DNA of 64,000 nt from Caldicellulosiruptor kronotskyensis 2002 (GTDB lineage Bacteria > Bacillota > Thermoanaerobacteria > Caldicellulosiruptorales > Caldicellulosiruptoraceae), in NCBI RefSeq assembly GCF_000166775.1, contig NC_014720.1, positions 1,854,501-1,918,500 on the forward strand, in the 5' to 3' direction. How positions within the stretch are numbered: position 1 is the stretch's first letter; the number at the start of each line of letters is the position of its first letter. Made by a program: the position numbers and the translations under genes. Below, piece by piece: positions 26,096 to 35,548 of the stretch. Under the pieces are notes generated by a model, which was not told the DNA's origin, did no database searches, and was given only the letters and a program-made list of their open reading frames with translations.

Positions 26096-28327
26096 TCATC
26101 TGAATTTTATTTGTACCGGAATAGATGAAGAGGAAAGAATCTCTTTGCTAAGATCTCTGTCACATTCAATCCCCCACACCCATACTGTTCCATCTTTTTT
26201 AAGCGCTACTGAATGAGTATCTCCTGCAGCAATTGCCACAACATTGTCAAGCTTTTCTACTTTTAAAGGAACTGTTGAAAATTCTATATTTCTTCTACCA
26301 AGCTGCCCTCTAATGTTTGAACCCCATACCCAAACAGTTCCATCTTTTTTCAGTGCCATTGAATGGTAATCCCCTGCAGCAATTGCTACTACATTGTTTA
26401 GACCTTTCACACGTACAGGAACAAAAGATGTCTCTCTTGTCCCATTCCCAAGCTGACCATAAGCATTATATCCCCAACTCCAAACAGTACCATCCTTTTT
26501 CAAAGCCAAAGAATGATATTTACCAGCCGCTACTTTTACTACTCCACTCAATCCCTTTATTTTAACTGGCTTTTCTGAAAAATTAAGATATTTCTCTTTA
26601 TTATCTAAATTAGTATCACCCCATGACCAAACAGTCCCATCAGTTCTCACAGCCAATGAATGAAAGTAACCTGCTGCAATTGACCTCACATTTTTTATAT
26701 TATCTAAACGTATTAATTTAGTCACAGAACTTACTGAACTGTCGGTAAATTTGCGAAAATAAAAATCATTACCACACCCCCATATGTTCCCATCTTTTCT
26801 TAAAACCAATATGTAATCTAATCCACCAGCTATTTCCGTAATATCGTTTAATTTTCCAATCTTTATTGGTAGTGGAGATAATATATCTTTAGTATTTTTT
26901 TCACTCCACACACTTTCAATAAATCCCCATACCCAAACAGTGCCATCTTTATCTACTGCTAATGAATGTTGAGATCCAGCCTCCACTAACACAGCTTTGT
27001 TTAGTCCCTTTACACACGTAGGAATATACGAAGATTTATAAGTCCCGTTACCAAGCTGACCTTTGTTATTAGCACCCCATGACCAAACTGTTCCATCTCT
27101 TTTTATTGCTAACGTATGAGAACCACCCGCAGCAATTGCTACAACATTGTCAAGCCATTTCACTTTATATGGAAGATTTAAAGAAAAGCTATTATTCTCT
27201 CTTCCCAGCTGACCAAAAGCATTATTCCCCCATGCCCAAATAGTACCATTTTTTGTTAAAGCAACTGAATGCAATCTGCCTGCGGCAACTGCTACAACGT
27301 TCTTTAAACCCTTAACCTGAACAGGCAAAAATGAATGCTCACCAACATTACTACCAAGCACACCATAAGAATTATGTCCCCATACCCATACTGTCCCATC
27401 ATCTTTCAATGCTATTGAATGACGATAACCGGCAGCAATAGCTACAACCTTATTTAACCATCTTATACGTACAGGAATATATGAATTATCTATTTTCCCA
27501 TTTTTCTCAATTATACCTCCACCCCAAATCCAAACAGCGCCATCTTTATTTAGTGCTATAGAATGAAAACCACCTGCTGAGATTGCTATAACATCAGATA
27601 ATCCCTTTACACGGACAGGAACAGAAACAGTATAATCTTCAGTTGGTCTGTTCCCGAGCTCACCATCTTCATTATATCCCCAACTCCAAACAGTACCATC
27701 ACGTTTCAGTGCCAATGAATGATAAAGTCCTGCTGAAACTGCTACTACATCTTTTAACCCTTTCACCTTTACTGGAACAGCTGATGGTTTTAAACTCCCA
27801 ATTCCAAGCTCCCCATGATTGTTTATACCCCATGCCCAAACGCTTCCGTCAGAACCAACAGCCAATGAAAAATCCCACCCAGCTGCAATCGCAACTATAT
27901 TTTTTAGTTCTTTTACCTTCACTGGTGTTGTAAAATCTCTATATACATCGCTTTTTCTCTGTCCATAGTTAGTATGACCCCAAATCCATACACTCCCATC
28001 CTTCTTTAACGCCAAAGAATGAAACGTCCCTGCTGATACTGCCACCACATCCTTGAGCCCCTTAACACGAACAGGAATACACGAATCTTTATATGTGCCA
28101 TTGCCAAGCTGCCCAAAACCATTATATCCCCATGCCCACACTGTTCCATCATCTTTAATTGCCAACGTGTGAAGACTCCCGGCACCTGATGAAATAACCT
28201 TAAAATTTTCTCCCTGCAACTCTTTGCTGTTTTCTTTATTCTTTGAATTTGCATTTGATAAGGTCATACTTAGAAAACTAAAAATTAAAAACAATAATAC
28301 TGCATACTTTATTTTTCTCATTTTCAT
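26096..28327 (-). CDS. Secreted RCC1-repeat beta-propeller protein
   Basis: The 743-residue protein has a signal peptide (KYAVLLFLIFSFLSMTLSNA) and then 14 tandem repeats of about 50 residues, each built as GLxxVVAIAAGxxHSLALKxDGTVWxWGxNxxGQLGxG. This is the RCC1/BNR-type propeller repeat; 14 repeats would make two seven-bladed propellers. Repeats 9 to 11 are the most diverged. Bacterial secreted RCC1 proteins are thought to bind ligands or surfaces; the partner is unknown. It lies between two copies of a membrane-protein locus and next to a large caspase-like secreted protein. The start is one of two ATGs after GAGGTG. Confidence 0.88.
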   Translation of the reverse strand: MKMRKIKYAVLLFLIFSFLSMTLSNANSKNKENSKELQGENFKVISSGAGSLHTLAIKDDGTVWAWGYNGFGQLGNGTYKDSCIPVRVKGLKDVVAVSAGTFHSLALKKDGSVWIWGHTNYGQRKSDVYRDFTTPVKVKELKNIVAIAAGWDFSLAVGSDGSVWAWGINNHGELGIGSLKPSAVPVKVKGLKDVVAVSAGLYHSLALKRDGTVWSWGYNEDGELGNRPTEDYTVSVPVRVKGLSDVIAISAGGFHSIALNKDGAVWIWGGGIIEKNGKIDNSYIPVRIRWLNKVVAIAAGYRHSIALKDDGTVWVWGHNSYGVLGSNVGEHSFLPVQVKGLKNVVAVAAGRLHSVALTKNGTIWAWGNNAFGQLGRENNSFSLNLPYKVKWLDNVVAIAAGGSHTLAIKRDGTVWSWGANNKGQLGNGTYKSSYIPTCVKGLNKAVLVEAGSQHSLAVDKDGTVWVWGFIESVWSEKNTKDILSPLPIKIGKLNDITEIAGGLDYILVLRKDGNIWGCGNDFYFRKFTDSSVSSVTKLIRLDNIKNVRSIAAGYFHSLAVRTDGTVWSWGDTNLDNKEKYLNFSEKPVKIKGLSGVVKVAAGKYHSLALKKDGTVWSWGYNAYGQLGNGTRETSFVPVRVKGLNNVVAIAAGDYHSMALKKDGTVWVWGSNIRGQLGRRNIEFSTVPLKVEKLDNVVAIAAGDTHSVALKKDGTVWVWGIECDRDLSKEILSSSSIPVQIKFR

Positions 28328-28375
28328 TTTGCACCTCTACCAAAATTAATTATAGTTTTACCTTTTTATATTTTA

Positions 28376-29015
28376 TATTACAACATTTTGTATAATAACA
28401 TTCAGCATGCTAATTTGGCACTATAACCAATTATACTTATCTCCAAAGATCAAAATTTGTTGCAGTGATTCTTCTGTCTATTAAGTAATAATGAATTTTG
28501 TTTTCAGGTATATTTCTTTCAAATTCTAACACATCAAAAGTACAAATATTGTCCATTGATTTCTTAATTCTTTTAATCCGTGAACCATGGACTATTGCCA
28601 ATCTATATTTATTACTATCCACCTTTCTCAGTTTTTCTAATAGTTTCTGGATACGATAGCTTTTATCTTTATCATCTCCTAACCTTAATAACATACTAAC
28701 TTCGTCTTCTATAAGCTCGTCTCGCCAAATAATTTTTTCTATTTCTTTGTCACTCTCTATCCAACCAACATAATAAGTTTTAACTTCAAAAGGTATAATA
28801 GGATATATATACCACCAAAAAAATAAACATACCTACACTGATTGTTAATATTGCCCAACAACCCATCCCTTTTTTGCTTTCACTCTTTTCCTTCATAATT
28901 ACCTATCACCTCTATCTCTACTAAAAATTTATCACACTTATATGAACATTTCGTCTTTCCATTTCTATCTTTAAAATATATGACCTTCCCAACAGGTAAT
29001 ACTTTTATTCCGAAA
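28376..29015 (-). repeat. Duplicated segment, copy B
   Basis: This segment matches 25,285-25,925 with scattered substitutions and small indels. It includes the last 40 or so codons of the caspase-like gene and the broken membrane protein gene. Confidence 0.85.
28400..28896 (-). pseudogene. Broken copy B of the hypothetical membrane protein
   Basis: This copy starts at the ATG at 28,894-28,896, overlapping the end of the caspase-like gene by 17 nt, and encodes the same GMGCWAILTISVGMFIF start. An A-run of seven at about 28,816 (six in copy A) shifts the frame in the membrane helix. A second small indel near 28,440 truncates the C-terminus after NFDLWR. The middle part (NKYRLAIVHGSRIKRIKKSM) is still open. 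It is probably inactive unless the run slips. Confidence 0.8.
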
Positions 29016-30907
29016 GGATTATACGAGAGTCCAACCGGCCTTGGAAAATTTTTGTGCCTTTTATAATTCTCTAATTGCTCAAGCTGTTCGTGAAAAGAAC
29101 TCTGGTCTAAAGCAATTCTTGGAAAACATGTGCCCCCGAAAAAACTCAATGAACCATCAAACCCCTCTACTTTCTCAACATTCTGCGTTTCTAAAAATGC
29201 CTGTGCCACGTTACCAAGGGTAACTAATTTTTTATCTTTTTCACTTATTGTTGCTTTTGTGTCTATAGCATCAAGCAAACCATTATTGCAACTTAGCAGT
29301 ACTAGTTCCTTTATTTTCTTTTCCTTTAATTTCCTTATTTCAGTTGCTAAATCATCATGTAGTGTCTTCCCGTCTGGATTGACTGTTAGGTTTTCTTTAT
29401 CTGTTTTATTATCACGATCAACGTCTCTATCATTATTTATCATTATAGCATAATACTTACTGTGAAAAAACAAAATTACGTTGTCAATCCCTTCATCTCT
29501 CATATTATTCCATTCCCTCACAAATACTTCCTCTGTTTCTACTTGGATGGATTTAACCTGTTCTATACTCTTGTATCCATTTTTAAATCTAACCCATTTT
29601 CTCGCAAACTCTGCTTGTGATTTAAAGTTTTTTGGATCATAAAATATATAACTTATTCCCTTTGTGTTATTAAAAATACCCCTGCTAAAATCTTTGCTAA
29701 ACATCAGTGGATCAACTTCTACTGGTCGCCCTGAATATCCGTAATTTACATCAAATCTAATATTATCTATCAACACAGCTGTCGTATATATGGTATCAAC
29801 CGCATCTTTAACGCTAAATTTCAGAACTGCATTCTGCCCTCTGAATGGTGTTACATCAAATTCTGTGGTCTGCCAGTCTGTCATCCATACATCGCCTTTA
29901 TCAAACACTATCTCAGGTGAAACTTTTATTAAATTCCCACCGTTAGTTTCTGTCGCATTAAACATTGAAGCTATTTTATTTATGTCCAAATCTAAAATCT
30001 TAACCTCCTGCCCATTTTCACCCTCTAAGGTTATTGTTACAACAAATGGATCATCGTAGCGTGAACCTATCCATTCTAAAAATTCTTCTGATAAAACATT
30101 CCAATCAAATATTAACTTGTTGGCATATTCAGGTATAAATATTCTTTGCTTTAGCTCACCATGTTCTAACGTATAGCCTAAACCTGTTGAAATAATCCCC
30201 ATCTTGCTTCCATCTGTCGGCTTTACAAAGCCAAGCCCAGTTGTTGCTCTCCCATCTCCGTCCGTTTGCCACCCAATAAGGTCATTTTCAAAACTACCAT
30301 TAATCAATCCATATGGCATCTTCAAATTTGTCTGACCTTTTATCTGAAACATCCCATTATCATTATAATAAGTATCTAAAGTTGGTACATAGGCTTCAAC
30401 TGTACACCTACCATTCAAAATTATCTCTGTAAGTAAATGCACGCTATTTATCACTATACATTCATTCGTTACTTTATCACTATAACCAAAATATGCACAT
30501 GCTCCTCTTTGAGCAAATGCATTCCAAAGTAAATCTGTTGCTGTGCTATAGCAAGAATTATTTACTATTATGCTCTTGGCAAATCTATCAGAAAGATTAT
30601 TTTCAAACCATTTGTTGCTTACTGCATAATAGGTTTCAGAATTTTTATTATCTATATCTGCTATTGTAAATATACCAACTTCATCTTTCTGCTGTTCTAT
30701 TTTGTATTTAATGTTTTCTCCCAATTTTTCTCCTGTCACCAACCACTGACCATTATGACCATGAGTTGCAAATATAATCATACCATATTTTGTAACATCC
30801 CTCAGTGACTCTACATTGGCTTCAGTATCTCTTACTATGTCCAACTTATAACCATACGGCGAAGAATTTACAATCTCTTCAACATATCTTGTCTCGTCGG
30901 CCTCGCC
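28880..30907 (-). CDS. Caspase-like (clan CD) secreted protein, C-terminal segment after an in-frame TAG
   Basis: 676 codons follow a TAG at 30,908-30,910 in the same frame as the two upstream segments. The first internal ATG is at 30,842-30,844. A caspase-like fold is suggested by MIIFATHGHNGQW (catalytic-type His) and SIIVNNSCYSTATDLLW (Cys), followed by ACAYFGYSDKV. A lectin-like beta region follows (NGSFENDLIGWQTDGDG to VLIDNIRFDVNYG). A second, altered His/Cys pair lies near the end (NVILFFHSKYYAIM and ELVLLSCNNGLLD). The family resembles CHAT/C25-type peptidases, but protease activity is an inference. Alone this segment has no signal peptide or ribosome-binding site. Confidence 0.7.
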   Translation of the reverse strand, partial: GEADETRYVEEIVNSSPYGYKLDIVRDTEANVESLRDVTKYGMIIFATHGHNGQWLVTGEKLGENIKYKIEQQKDEVGIFTIADIDNKNSETYYAVSNKWFENNLSDRFAKSIIVNNSCYSTATDLLWNAFAQRGACAYFGYSDKVTNECIVINSVHLLTEIILNGRCTVEAYVPTLDTYYNDNGMFQIKGQTNLKMPYGLINGSFENDLIGWQTDGDGRATTGLGFVKPTDGSKMGIISTGLGYTLEHGELKQRIFIPEYANKLIFDWNVLSEEFLEWIGSRYDDPFVVTITLEGENGQEVKILDLDINKIASMFNATETNGGNLIKVSPEIVFDKGDVWMTDWQTTEFDVTPFRGQNAVLKFSVKDAVDTIYTTAVLIDNIRFDVNYGYSGRPVEVDPLMFSKDFSRGIFNNTKGISYIFYDPKNFKSQAEFARKWVRFKNGYKSIEQVKSIQVETEEVFVREWNNMRDEGIDNVILFFHSKYYAIMINNDRDVDRDNKTDKENLTVNPDGKTLHDDLATEIRKLKEKKIKELVLLSCNNGLLDAIDTKATISEKDKKLVTLGNVAQAFLETQNVEKVEGFDGSLSFFGGTCFPRIALDQSSFHEQLEQLENYKRHKNFPRPVGLSYNPFGIKVLPVGKVIYFKDRNGKTKCSYKCDKFLVEIEVIGNYEGKE

Positions 30908-31306
30908 CTACTTTGTGTCAAACGGTGCCCACAGCAGAATGTCCTTTGATAATGTAAAGTCATAATTAAAATCAATAATTTTACAATCAGATTCTGGTTT
31001 TAAATCTATCTGTTGAAAACTTCCACTACCTCTAACCATTGTCTCAATACTGCTATTTTCTGTTATTAGAACATATAACTTCAAACCGCTCGTCAATGTG
31101 ATTTCTAATGAATCATTAACAACATTTACTTCTTTTATCCTGTCATCCACACTCAGTTCCAGCTTTAGTAGATTTGCTAATTCATTAACGCTTGTGTTAA
31201 CATTGAAAGTAAAATAACTTTGAATATATTCCCTCACGTAGTTATTAATATCAATAAGTGTTTGGAATGCCACATCAGGTAAAGGTTCAATAACTTCTAT
31301 GCTAAA
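30908..31306 (-). CDS. Middle segment of the caspase-like gene, between two in-frame TAG codons
   Basis: 132 codons lie between the TAG at 31,307-31,309 and the TAG at 30,908-30,910, all in the frame of both neighbours. The translation FSIEVIEPLPDVAFQTLI continues the upstream Ig-like protein. The end, DILLWAPFDTK, then TAG, then GEADETRYVEEIV, reads like one continuous lead-in to a caspase-like domain. A GTG at 31,271-31,273 could start a 121-residue product, but no Shine-Dalgarno is evident. I treat it as part of one ancestral gene. Confidence 0.6.
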   Translation of the reverse strand, partial: FSIEVIEPLPDVAFQTLIDINNYVREYIQSYFTFNVNTSVNELANLLKLELSVDDRIKEVNVVNDSLEITLTSGLKLYVLITENSSIETMVRGSGSFQQIDLKPESDCKIIDFNYDFTLSKDILLWAPFDTK

Positions 31307-32944
31307 CTATTTGCTAATTTGAGTTCCATCAGCTCTGTAAACTACAATTTTCAATCTTAGTTTTCCCTGCTGAGTTTCATTAAAGTCAAAAATATTTGTG
31401 TACACTTGGTCAGCTTTGATTTCATCGCCATTTATACTTAAATTGCCATTGTCAAAAAGAAAACCCTTTGATAACCACTCGCCTGAAGCATTCATCATAA
31501 ATAGCTCCACAGGTGTACTGTTTTGTGTTTCGCTTCTTAACTGGTTCTTCTCGTAAAGCACTTTTACGCTTATTCGGTTTTTAACCGGTTGATTTGTTAA
31601 AATAGTTTTATATTGAACAAATATCTCGTTAAGTAACTTTTGCAGAATGATTGTATTCGAATATACATTACCTGCTGTTAAACTTATCTTTTCATAAACA
31701 ACTTGTTTGTAATTATCTTTCCCTATTTTAAAGGTATAATTTCCCTCAGGCAAACTAAAATCAGCAATACCCTGTTCATTAGAATAAAATACTTTACTTG
31801 CATTATCAGCCGCACTATCCAAGGATAAAACGGTTATTTGGGCTCCACTTACAGGTAAATTGTTATTATCCACAATGTATAAATTAATAATTGCTTGATT
31901 CTTCACAAAATTAAGTACTATAGATTTGCTCAAACCCTTCTTTGTGGTTATAGTTAGCGTAATTGATTCATTCATACTATCCGAAATAATAATAGTTGCT
32001 CTTCCATCACTATTGGTCGTAACAGAACTTGGTGCAGTTGCATTGCCTGTAACACTTATTGAACAGATAACATTCGGTACTGGTTTGCCAAACTTGTCCA
32101 CTATCGTAAATGATATTTTATGTTCAATATTGCATTCATATTCATTTCGAATTTGATCAAAAATTATATCTGTTTCTCTGTAAATTAAATCTATATCCTC
32201 TTTGCTACTCTGTACATTTAAAGTACTTCCTCTAAAAATTATTTTATTTGCCAGTAACCTTCCTTTCAAAGTAAATATTCCCGAATTAATAGTAACAGTT
32301 CCTTTAGGCGCATAAATGATACCCTTTATATTTACCTCAGAACCATTAAAGGTAATATTACCTGTTTCAGAACAAATAACACTCCCATCTTTAAAGCCAA
32401 TTTCACTTTTCGCCACATTAATTGAAATATCTTTCGTTGCTATTATATAGTCATTAGTTGTAAATTTCGAACCATTTACAAAAATACTCCCATTAGCAAT
32501 GATAGATTTCTCGAATACTATACTGTTCCCATGGTATTTCTGGTCAGCTTCAAATATCTCAGCATTTTCACTTGCTATTGTTTTAATCTCAGTAGTATAA
32601 TCCGACATTTCAATAATGGGTGCACATTCAATTTCTTTGGTTATTAAAGCTTTTGCATTCTTTGCACTCACTTTACCTGAAGCTTCACATACACCGTCAA
32701 TAACAAGCTCTGAACCTTGATACACAAAGTCCGCATTAGTATGCACATCACCCTTTATGCTGATTCTTGAACCATTCAGTAATAATGCGTTCTCTCGACT
32801 TGCAGAAAACAAAGCATAATCAACAGCTTCCCGTCCAGACATCTGAACTTCTTCATCAGCAGCAAACGTATTGAACGGTAAAAATTGGAGTACCAAAAAC
32901 ATTGCTAAAATCATACTTAAAAACTTCTTATTTCTTGCATTCAT
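31307..32944 (-). CDS. Secreted surface protein, N-terminal segment of the caspase-like gene
   Basis: A 545-residue secreted protein starting at ATG 32,942-32,944, 8 nt after GGAGGAGG (an upstream TTG overlaps that Shine-Dalgarno). It has a signal peptide ending NTFAA, then a repetitive beta region (residues 40-240) with alternating phrases ANGSIFVNGSKFTTNDYII and GNITFNGSEVNIKGIIYAP, like polymer-forming or adhesin beta-solenoids. Next come an Ig-like domain (FTIVDKFGKPVPNVICSIS) and a carboxypeptidase-regulatory-like domain (DNNNLPVSGAQITVLS). It ends at a TAG, and the same frame runs on for 132 and then 676 codons. On its own it would be a surface adhesin-like protein. Confidence 0.75.
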   Translation of the reverse strand: MNARNKKFLSMILAMFLVLQFLPFNTFAADEEVQMSGREAVDYALFSASRENALLLNGSRISIKGDVHTNADFVYQGSELVIDGVCEASGKVSAKNAKALITKEIECAPIIEMSDYTTEIKTIASENAEIFEADQKYHGNSIVFEKSIIANGSIFVNGSKFTTNDYIIATKDISINVAKSEIGFKDGSVICSETGNITFNGSEVNIKGIIYAPKGTVTINSGIFTLKGRLLANKIIFRGSTLNVQSSKEDIDLIYRETDIIFDQIRNEYECNIEHKISFTIVDKFGKPVPNVICSISVTGNATAPSSVTTNSDGRATIIISDSMNESITLTITTKKGLSKSIVLNFVKNQAIINLYIVDNNNLPVSGAQITVLSLDSAADNASKVFYSNEQGIADFSLPEGNYTFKIGKDNYKQVVYEKISLTAGNVYSNTIILQKLLNEIFVQYKTILTNQPVKNRISVKVLYEKNQLRSETQNSTPVELFMMNASGEWLSKGFLFDNGNLSINGDEIKADQVYTNIFDFNETQQGKLRLKIVVYRADGTQISK

Positions 32945-32991
32945 TACACTTTCCTCCTCCAAATTTTAAAATTTAATTTAGCCTTTTGCAG

Positions 32992-33010
32992 AACGCTCAA
33001 TATGAGCGTT
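32992..33010. promoter_or_regulatory. Palindrome upstream of the caspase-like gene
   Basis: AACGCTCA-ATA-TGAGCGTT, 48 nt before the ATG. A shorter form of the same element (ACTCA-ATA-TGAGT) precedes the second caspase-like gene. It could be an operator or an RNA hairpin. From 33,011 to 33,300 I see no gene. Confidence 0.5.
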
Positions 33011-33299
33011 ATCAATCATTTAAAACATCTAAACAGTCTGGTCACTTTCCTCATATTTGTAATATTTTCTTGCTTCCTTGATACATAAACTAAATCTTTT
33101 TATTTGTCCACTTTCTGGATTGAATTTTATGCTAAGATTTTATCAAAACATTTCATAATATGCCAACATCCATCTTTTGTTTTTAACTTTCATTTCACAA
33201 ATTTAGCCGACTCAAACTTCAATTCGCTCATTTATTTATTAAAATTTCTATGCAGTCTATGAAATTGAAAACAAAAAATCAGTCCTCTCAACAGCATTT

Positions 33300-33690
<391 letters not shown>

Positions 33691-33744
33691 TTATCAAAAA
33701 TTACTGTCTTGAGACACCTCTACATAAACAACCAGTCCGAACTT

Positions 33745-34683
33745 TTACTCTATAGCCGGAACAACAGCATCAAATTTTTCTACTTTTCCATCTTCAGTCA
33801 CAGCCTCCCCGGCAAATACCCAAACAGGTTGCAAATATGGCTGCTCTTCAATTGTACCTGCATCTTCCCAGTAAGCAAGAAAAACTTCTTTGATTGTTGC
33901 AGACTTTGCCATAGGATTGATACTATTCGATGATTTTCTATTTTTAACTTTTTCAAAAGCTTTCTCTGCAGGCATTATCTTTACCTTTTTGTATTCTTCA
34001 ACCTCCTTATACCATTTATAAACTTCTACTATCTTTCCATTATCACCTACAACCACTATTATCCTTGAAACACCATACACAGGCTTTCCTTTTATCTCGG
34101 GATAAAAATATACATTCTTGTGATGAACCTTATAATCATTTGTAATTTTATCGCCAGATGAAGAGTCTGTAACTGCACAATAAATAAATCTTTTATCATA
34201 AAGACCATTCTTTTTCAAAAAGTCAAGTGCAATTTTTTTTGCTTCTTCATCAGAAGGTAGATTTTGTGGATCATCATTATCAAGTCCTTTGCTATCTTCA
34301 TAATGCCATCTCCCTGTGTCAATTTCATATTCCAATGCACGATAATACTTTTCATCTATTTTCTCTTTTATCAAATAAGTTCTCCATATAGGTTGATATT
34401 CCATTTCACCTTTTAGTCCAAATATTTTAGCTAAAGATTTAATCTCTATATCTATGTTTTTTGGCTTTATAAATCTGTATACCATAGCTTCAACAGGTAA
34501 ATTGTCAAATTTGGCTGTCACTTTATAGTCTATTTCAGGTATTTCATTCCCTGGCATAGGAATATTAAGCGGCGGTATCCTGTTTGGTCTTATATACAAA
34601 AAATAACCTGCTATAAAAGCAATTATTAGCACTATAAAAGATATTTTTGATATACTATGTATTTTAGCAGTTTTTATCTTCAT
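33745..34683 (-). CDS. Membrane-anchored partner protein of the caspase-like gene
   Basis: A 312-residue protein with a short basic N-terminus, one membrane helix (ISFIVLIIAFIAGYFLYI) and an extracytoplasmic domain of about 270 residues. The outside part has two PepSY/YcdB-like stretches (SDEEAKKIALDFLKKNGLYD and KIMPAEKAFEKVKNRKSS) and a conserved-looking LQPVWVFAGEAVTEDGK. These resemble families that inhibit or chaperone secreted peptidases, but I cannot name the family with certainty. It follows the caspase-like gene by 19 nt after AAAGGAG, so the two are almost surely co-transcribed. Confidence 0.7.
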   Translation of the reverse strand: MKIKTAKIHSISKISFIVLIIAFIAGYFLYIRPNRIPPLNIPMPGNEIPEIDYKVTAKFDNLPVEAMVYRFIKPKNIDIEIKSLAKIFGLKGEMEYQPIWRTYLIKEKIDEKYYRALEYEIDTGRWHYEDSKGLDNDDPQNLPSDEEAKKIALDFLKKNGLYDKRFIYCAVTDSSSGDKITNDYKVHHKNVYFYPEIKGKPVYGVSRIIVVVGDNGKIVEVYKWYKEVEEYKKVKIMPAEKAFEKVKNRKSSNSINPMAKSATIKEVFLAYWEDAGTIEEQPYLQPVWVFAGEAVTEDGKVEKFDAVVPAIE

Positions 34684-34702
34684 TTAGCTCAACTCCTTTC
34701 AT

Positions 34703-35548
34703 TTACCTGATAACAACTCCAGTTGGAGCTATTTTTTCCTCTGCTATTATACCATATCCTTGCTTGTAATTTCTATACCATTCTTTTTCAGGTCGACAAC
34801 CATAAAAACTATAAAGAGTATCATTTGCTGCTAATTTATATCCCATTATACGAACAATACTGCTTTGCCCATCTTGCCTTTGTGGCTGATAAATTTTTGC
34901 AGCTTCCACAAATGCTTTTACAAAGCTATATTTGTATCCCGTTAAAAACTTTACAAAATCAACTGCTTCACGACTATCTAAATACATGGTAGATGCAAAA
35001 CCCATAACAAGTGTTGCGCCCTCAAATGTTTTATAAATATTCTCTAATTTTTCTTGATCCCCGTTGCTATTTAGCCAGTTACATGTATACATTATAACCC
35101 ATTTTAGATTACTGTGCCCAAATCGAACTTCGTTTGTCCTTGCATTTACCTCATCATTATATTCCATTGAACTGTTATGCCAAGTTTCACCTGTACTTCT
35201 TGCAAAAAAGTGAGCAGCATTCTCTTTAGAAAAACACAGTCCATGTCCAGAATAAACTAACAAATCAGCTTGTGATGTAAGCGAAGTATTCTTCAAATAG
35301 GACTCATTCGCTTCACTATTGAGTTTTATAAGATAAGCAGTTACCCATGCATTTCTCCATAAACTATCAGCTAAATTATAAACATAATGAGCACCTGCTC
35401 TATCGCCATATGTGCATGAGCCATTTGGACTACTGTAAGTGCTAACGCCAAGGTAAATACCTTTTAAATTTGCCGAAAAAGCTACATAAAAGTTAAATAT
35501 CAGTATTATAATTAAAGCAAGAGAAATATAAAATTTATTTTTAATCAA
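34703..35548 (-). CDS. Secreted caspase-like protein (DUF6345-like)
   Basis: The 281-residue protein has a signal peptide (ISLALIIILIFNFYVAFSA) and a single domain. The catalytic-type His is in DLLVYSGHGLCF (about residue 102) and the Cys in WVIMYTCNWLNSNGD (about residue 156), each after a hydrophobic beta strand, as in caspase-fold peptidases and the DUF6345 group. Later landmarks are LVMGFASTMYLDS and a C-terminal YGCRPEKEW. The start is a TTG 10 nt after AAGGGGGC. With its membrane partner it forms a two-gene unit lying between the two gltX copies. Substrate and activity are unknown. Confidence 0.7.
   Translation of the reverse strand: MIKNKFYISLALIIILIFNFYVAFSANLKGIYLGVSTYSSPNGSCTYGDRAGAHYVYNLADSLWRNAWVTAYLIKLNSEANESYLKNTSLTSQADLLVYSGHGLCFSKENAAHFFARSTGETWHNSSMEYNDEVNARTNEVRFGHSNLKWVIMYTCNWLNSNGDQEKLENIYKTFEGATLVMGFASTMYLDSREAVDFVKFLTGYKYSFVKAFVEAAKIYQPQRQDGQSSIVRIMGYKLAANDTLYSFYGCRPEKEWYRNYKQGYGIIAEEKIAPTGVVIR

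Noticed and set aside
27643-27933. Plus-strand ORFs opposite the RCC1 gene
   Set aside because: They arise from the repetitive codons of the RCC1 repeats read in reverse and have no independent support.
28880-32944. Genome-wide TAG reassignment (for example pyrrolysine)
   Set aside because: The hydrolase gene ending at 20,927 uses TAG as a normal stop followed by unrelated sequence, and no pyrrolysine genes are seen in the window. Only local readthrough or mutation remains possible.
33709-33933. Plus-strand ORF opposite the membrane partner gene
   Set aside because: It overlaps the 3' part of a well-supported minus-strand gene and has no ribosome site or recognisable protein features.
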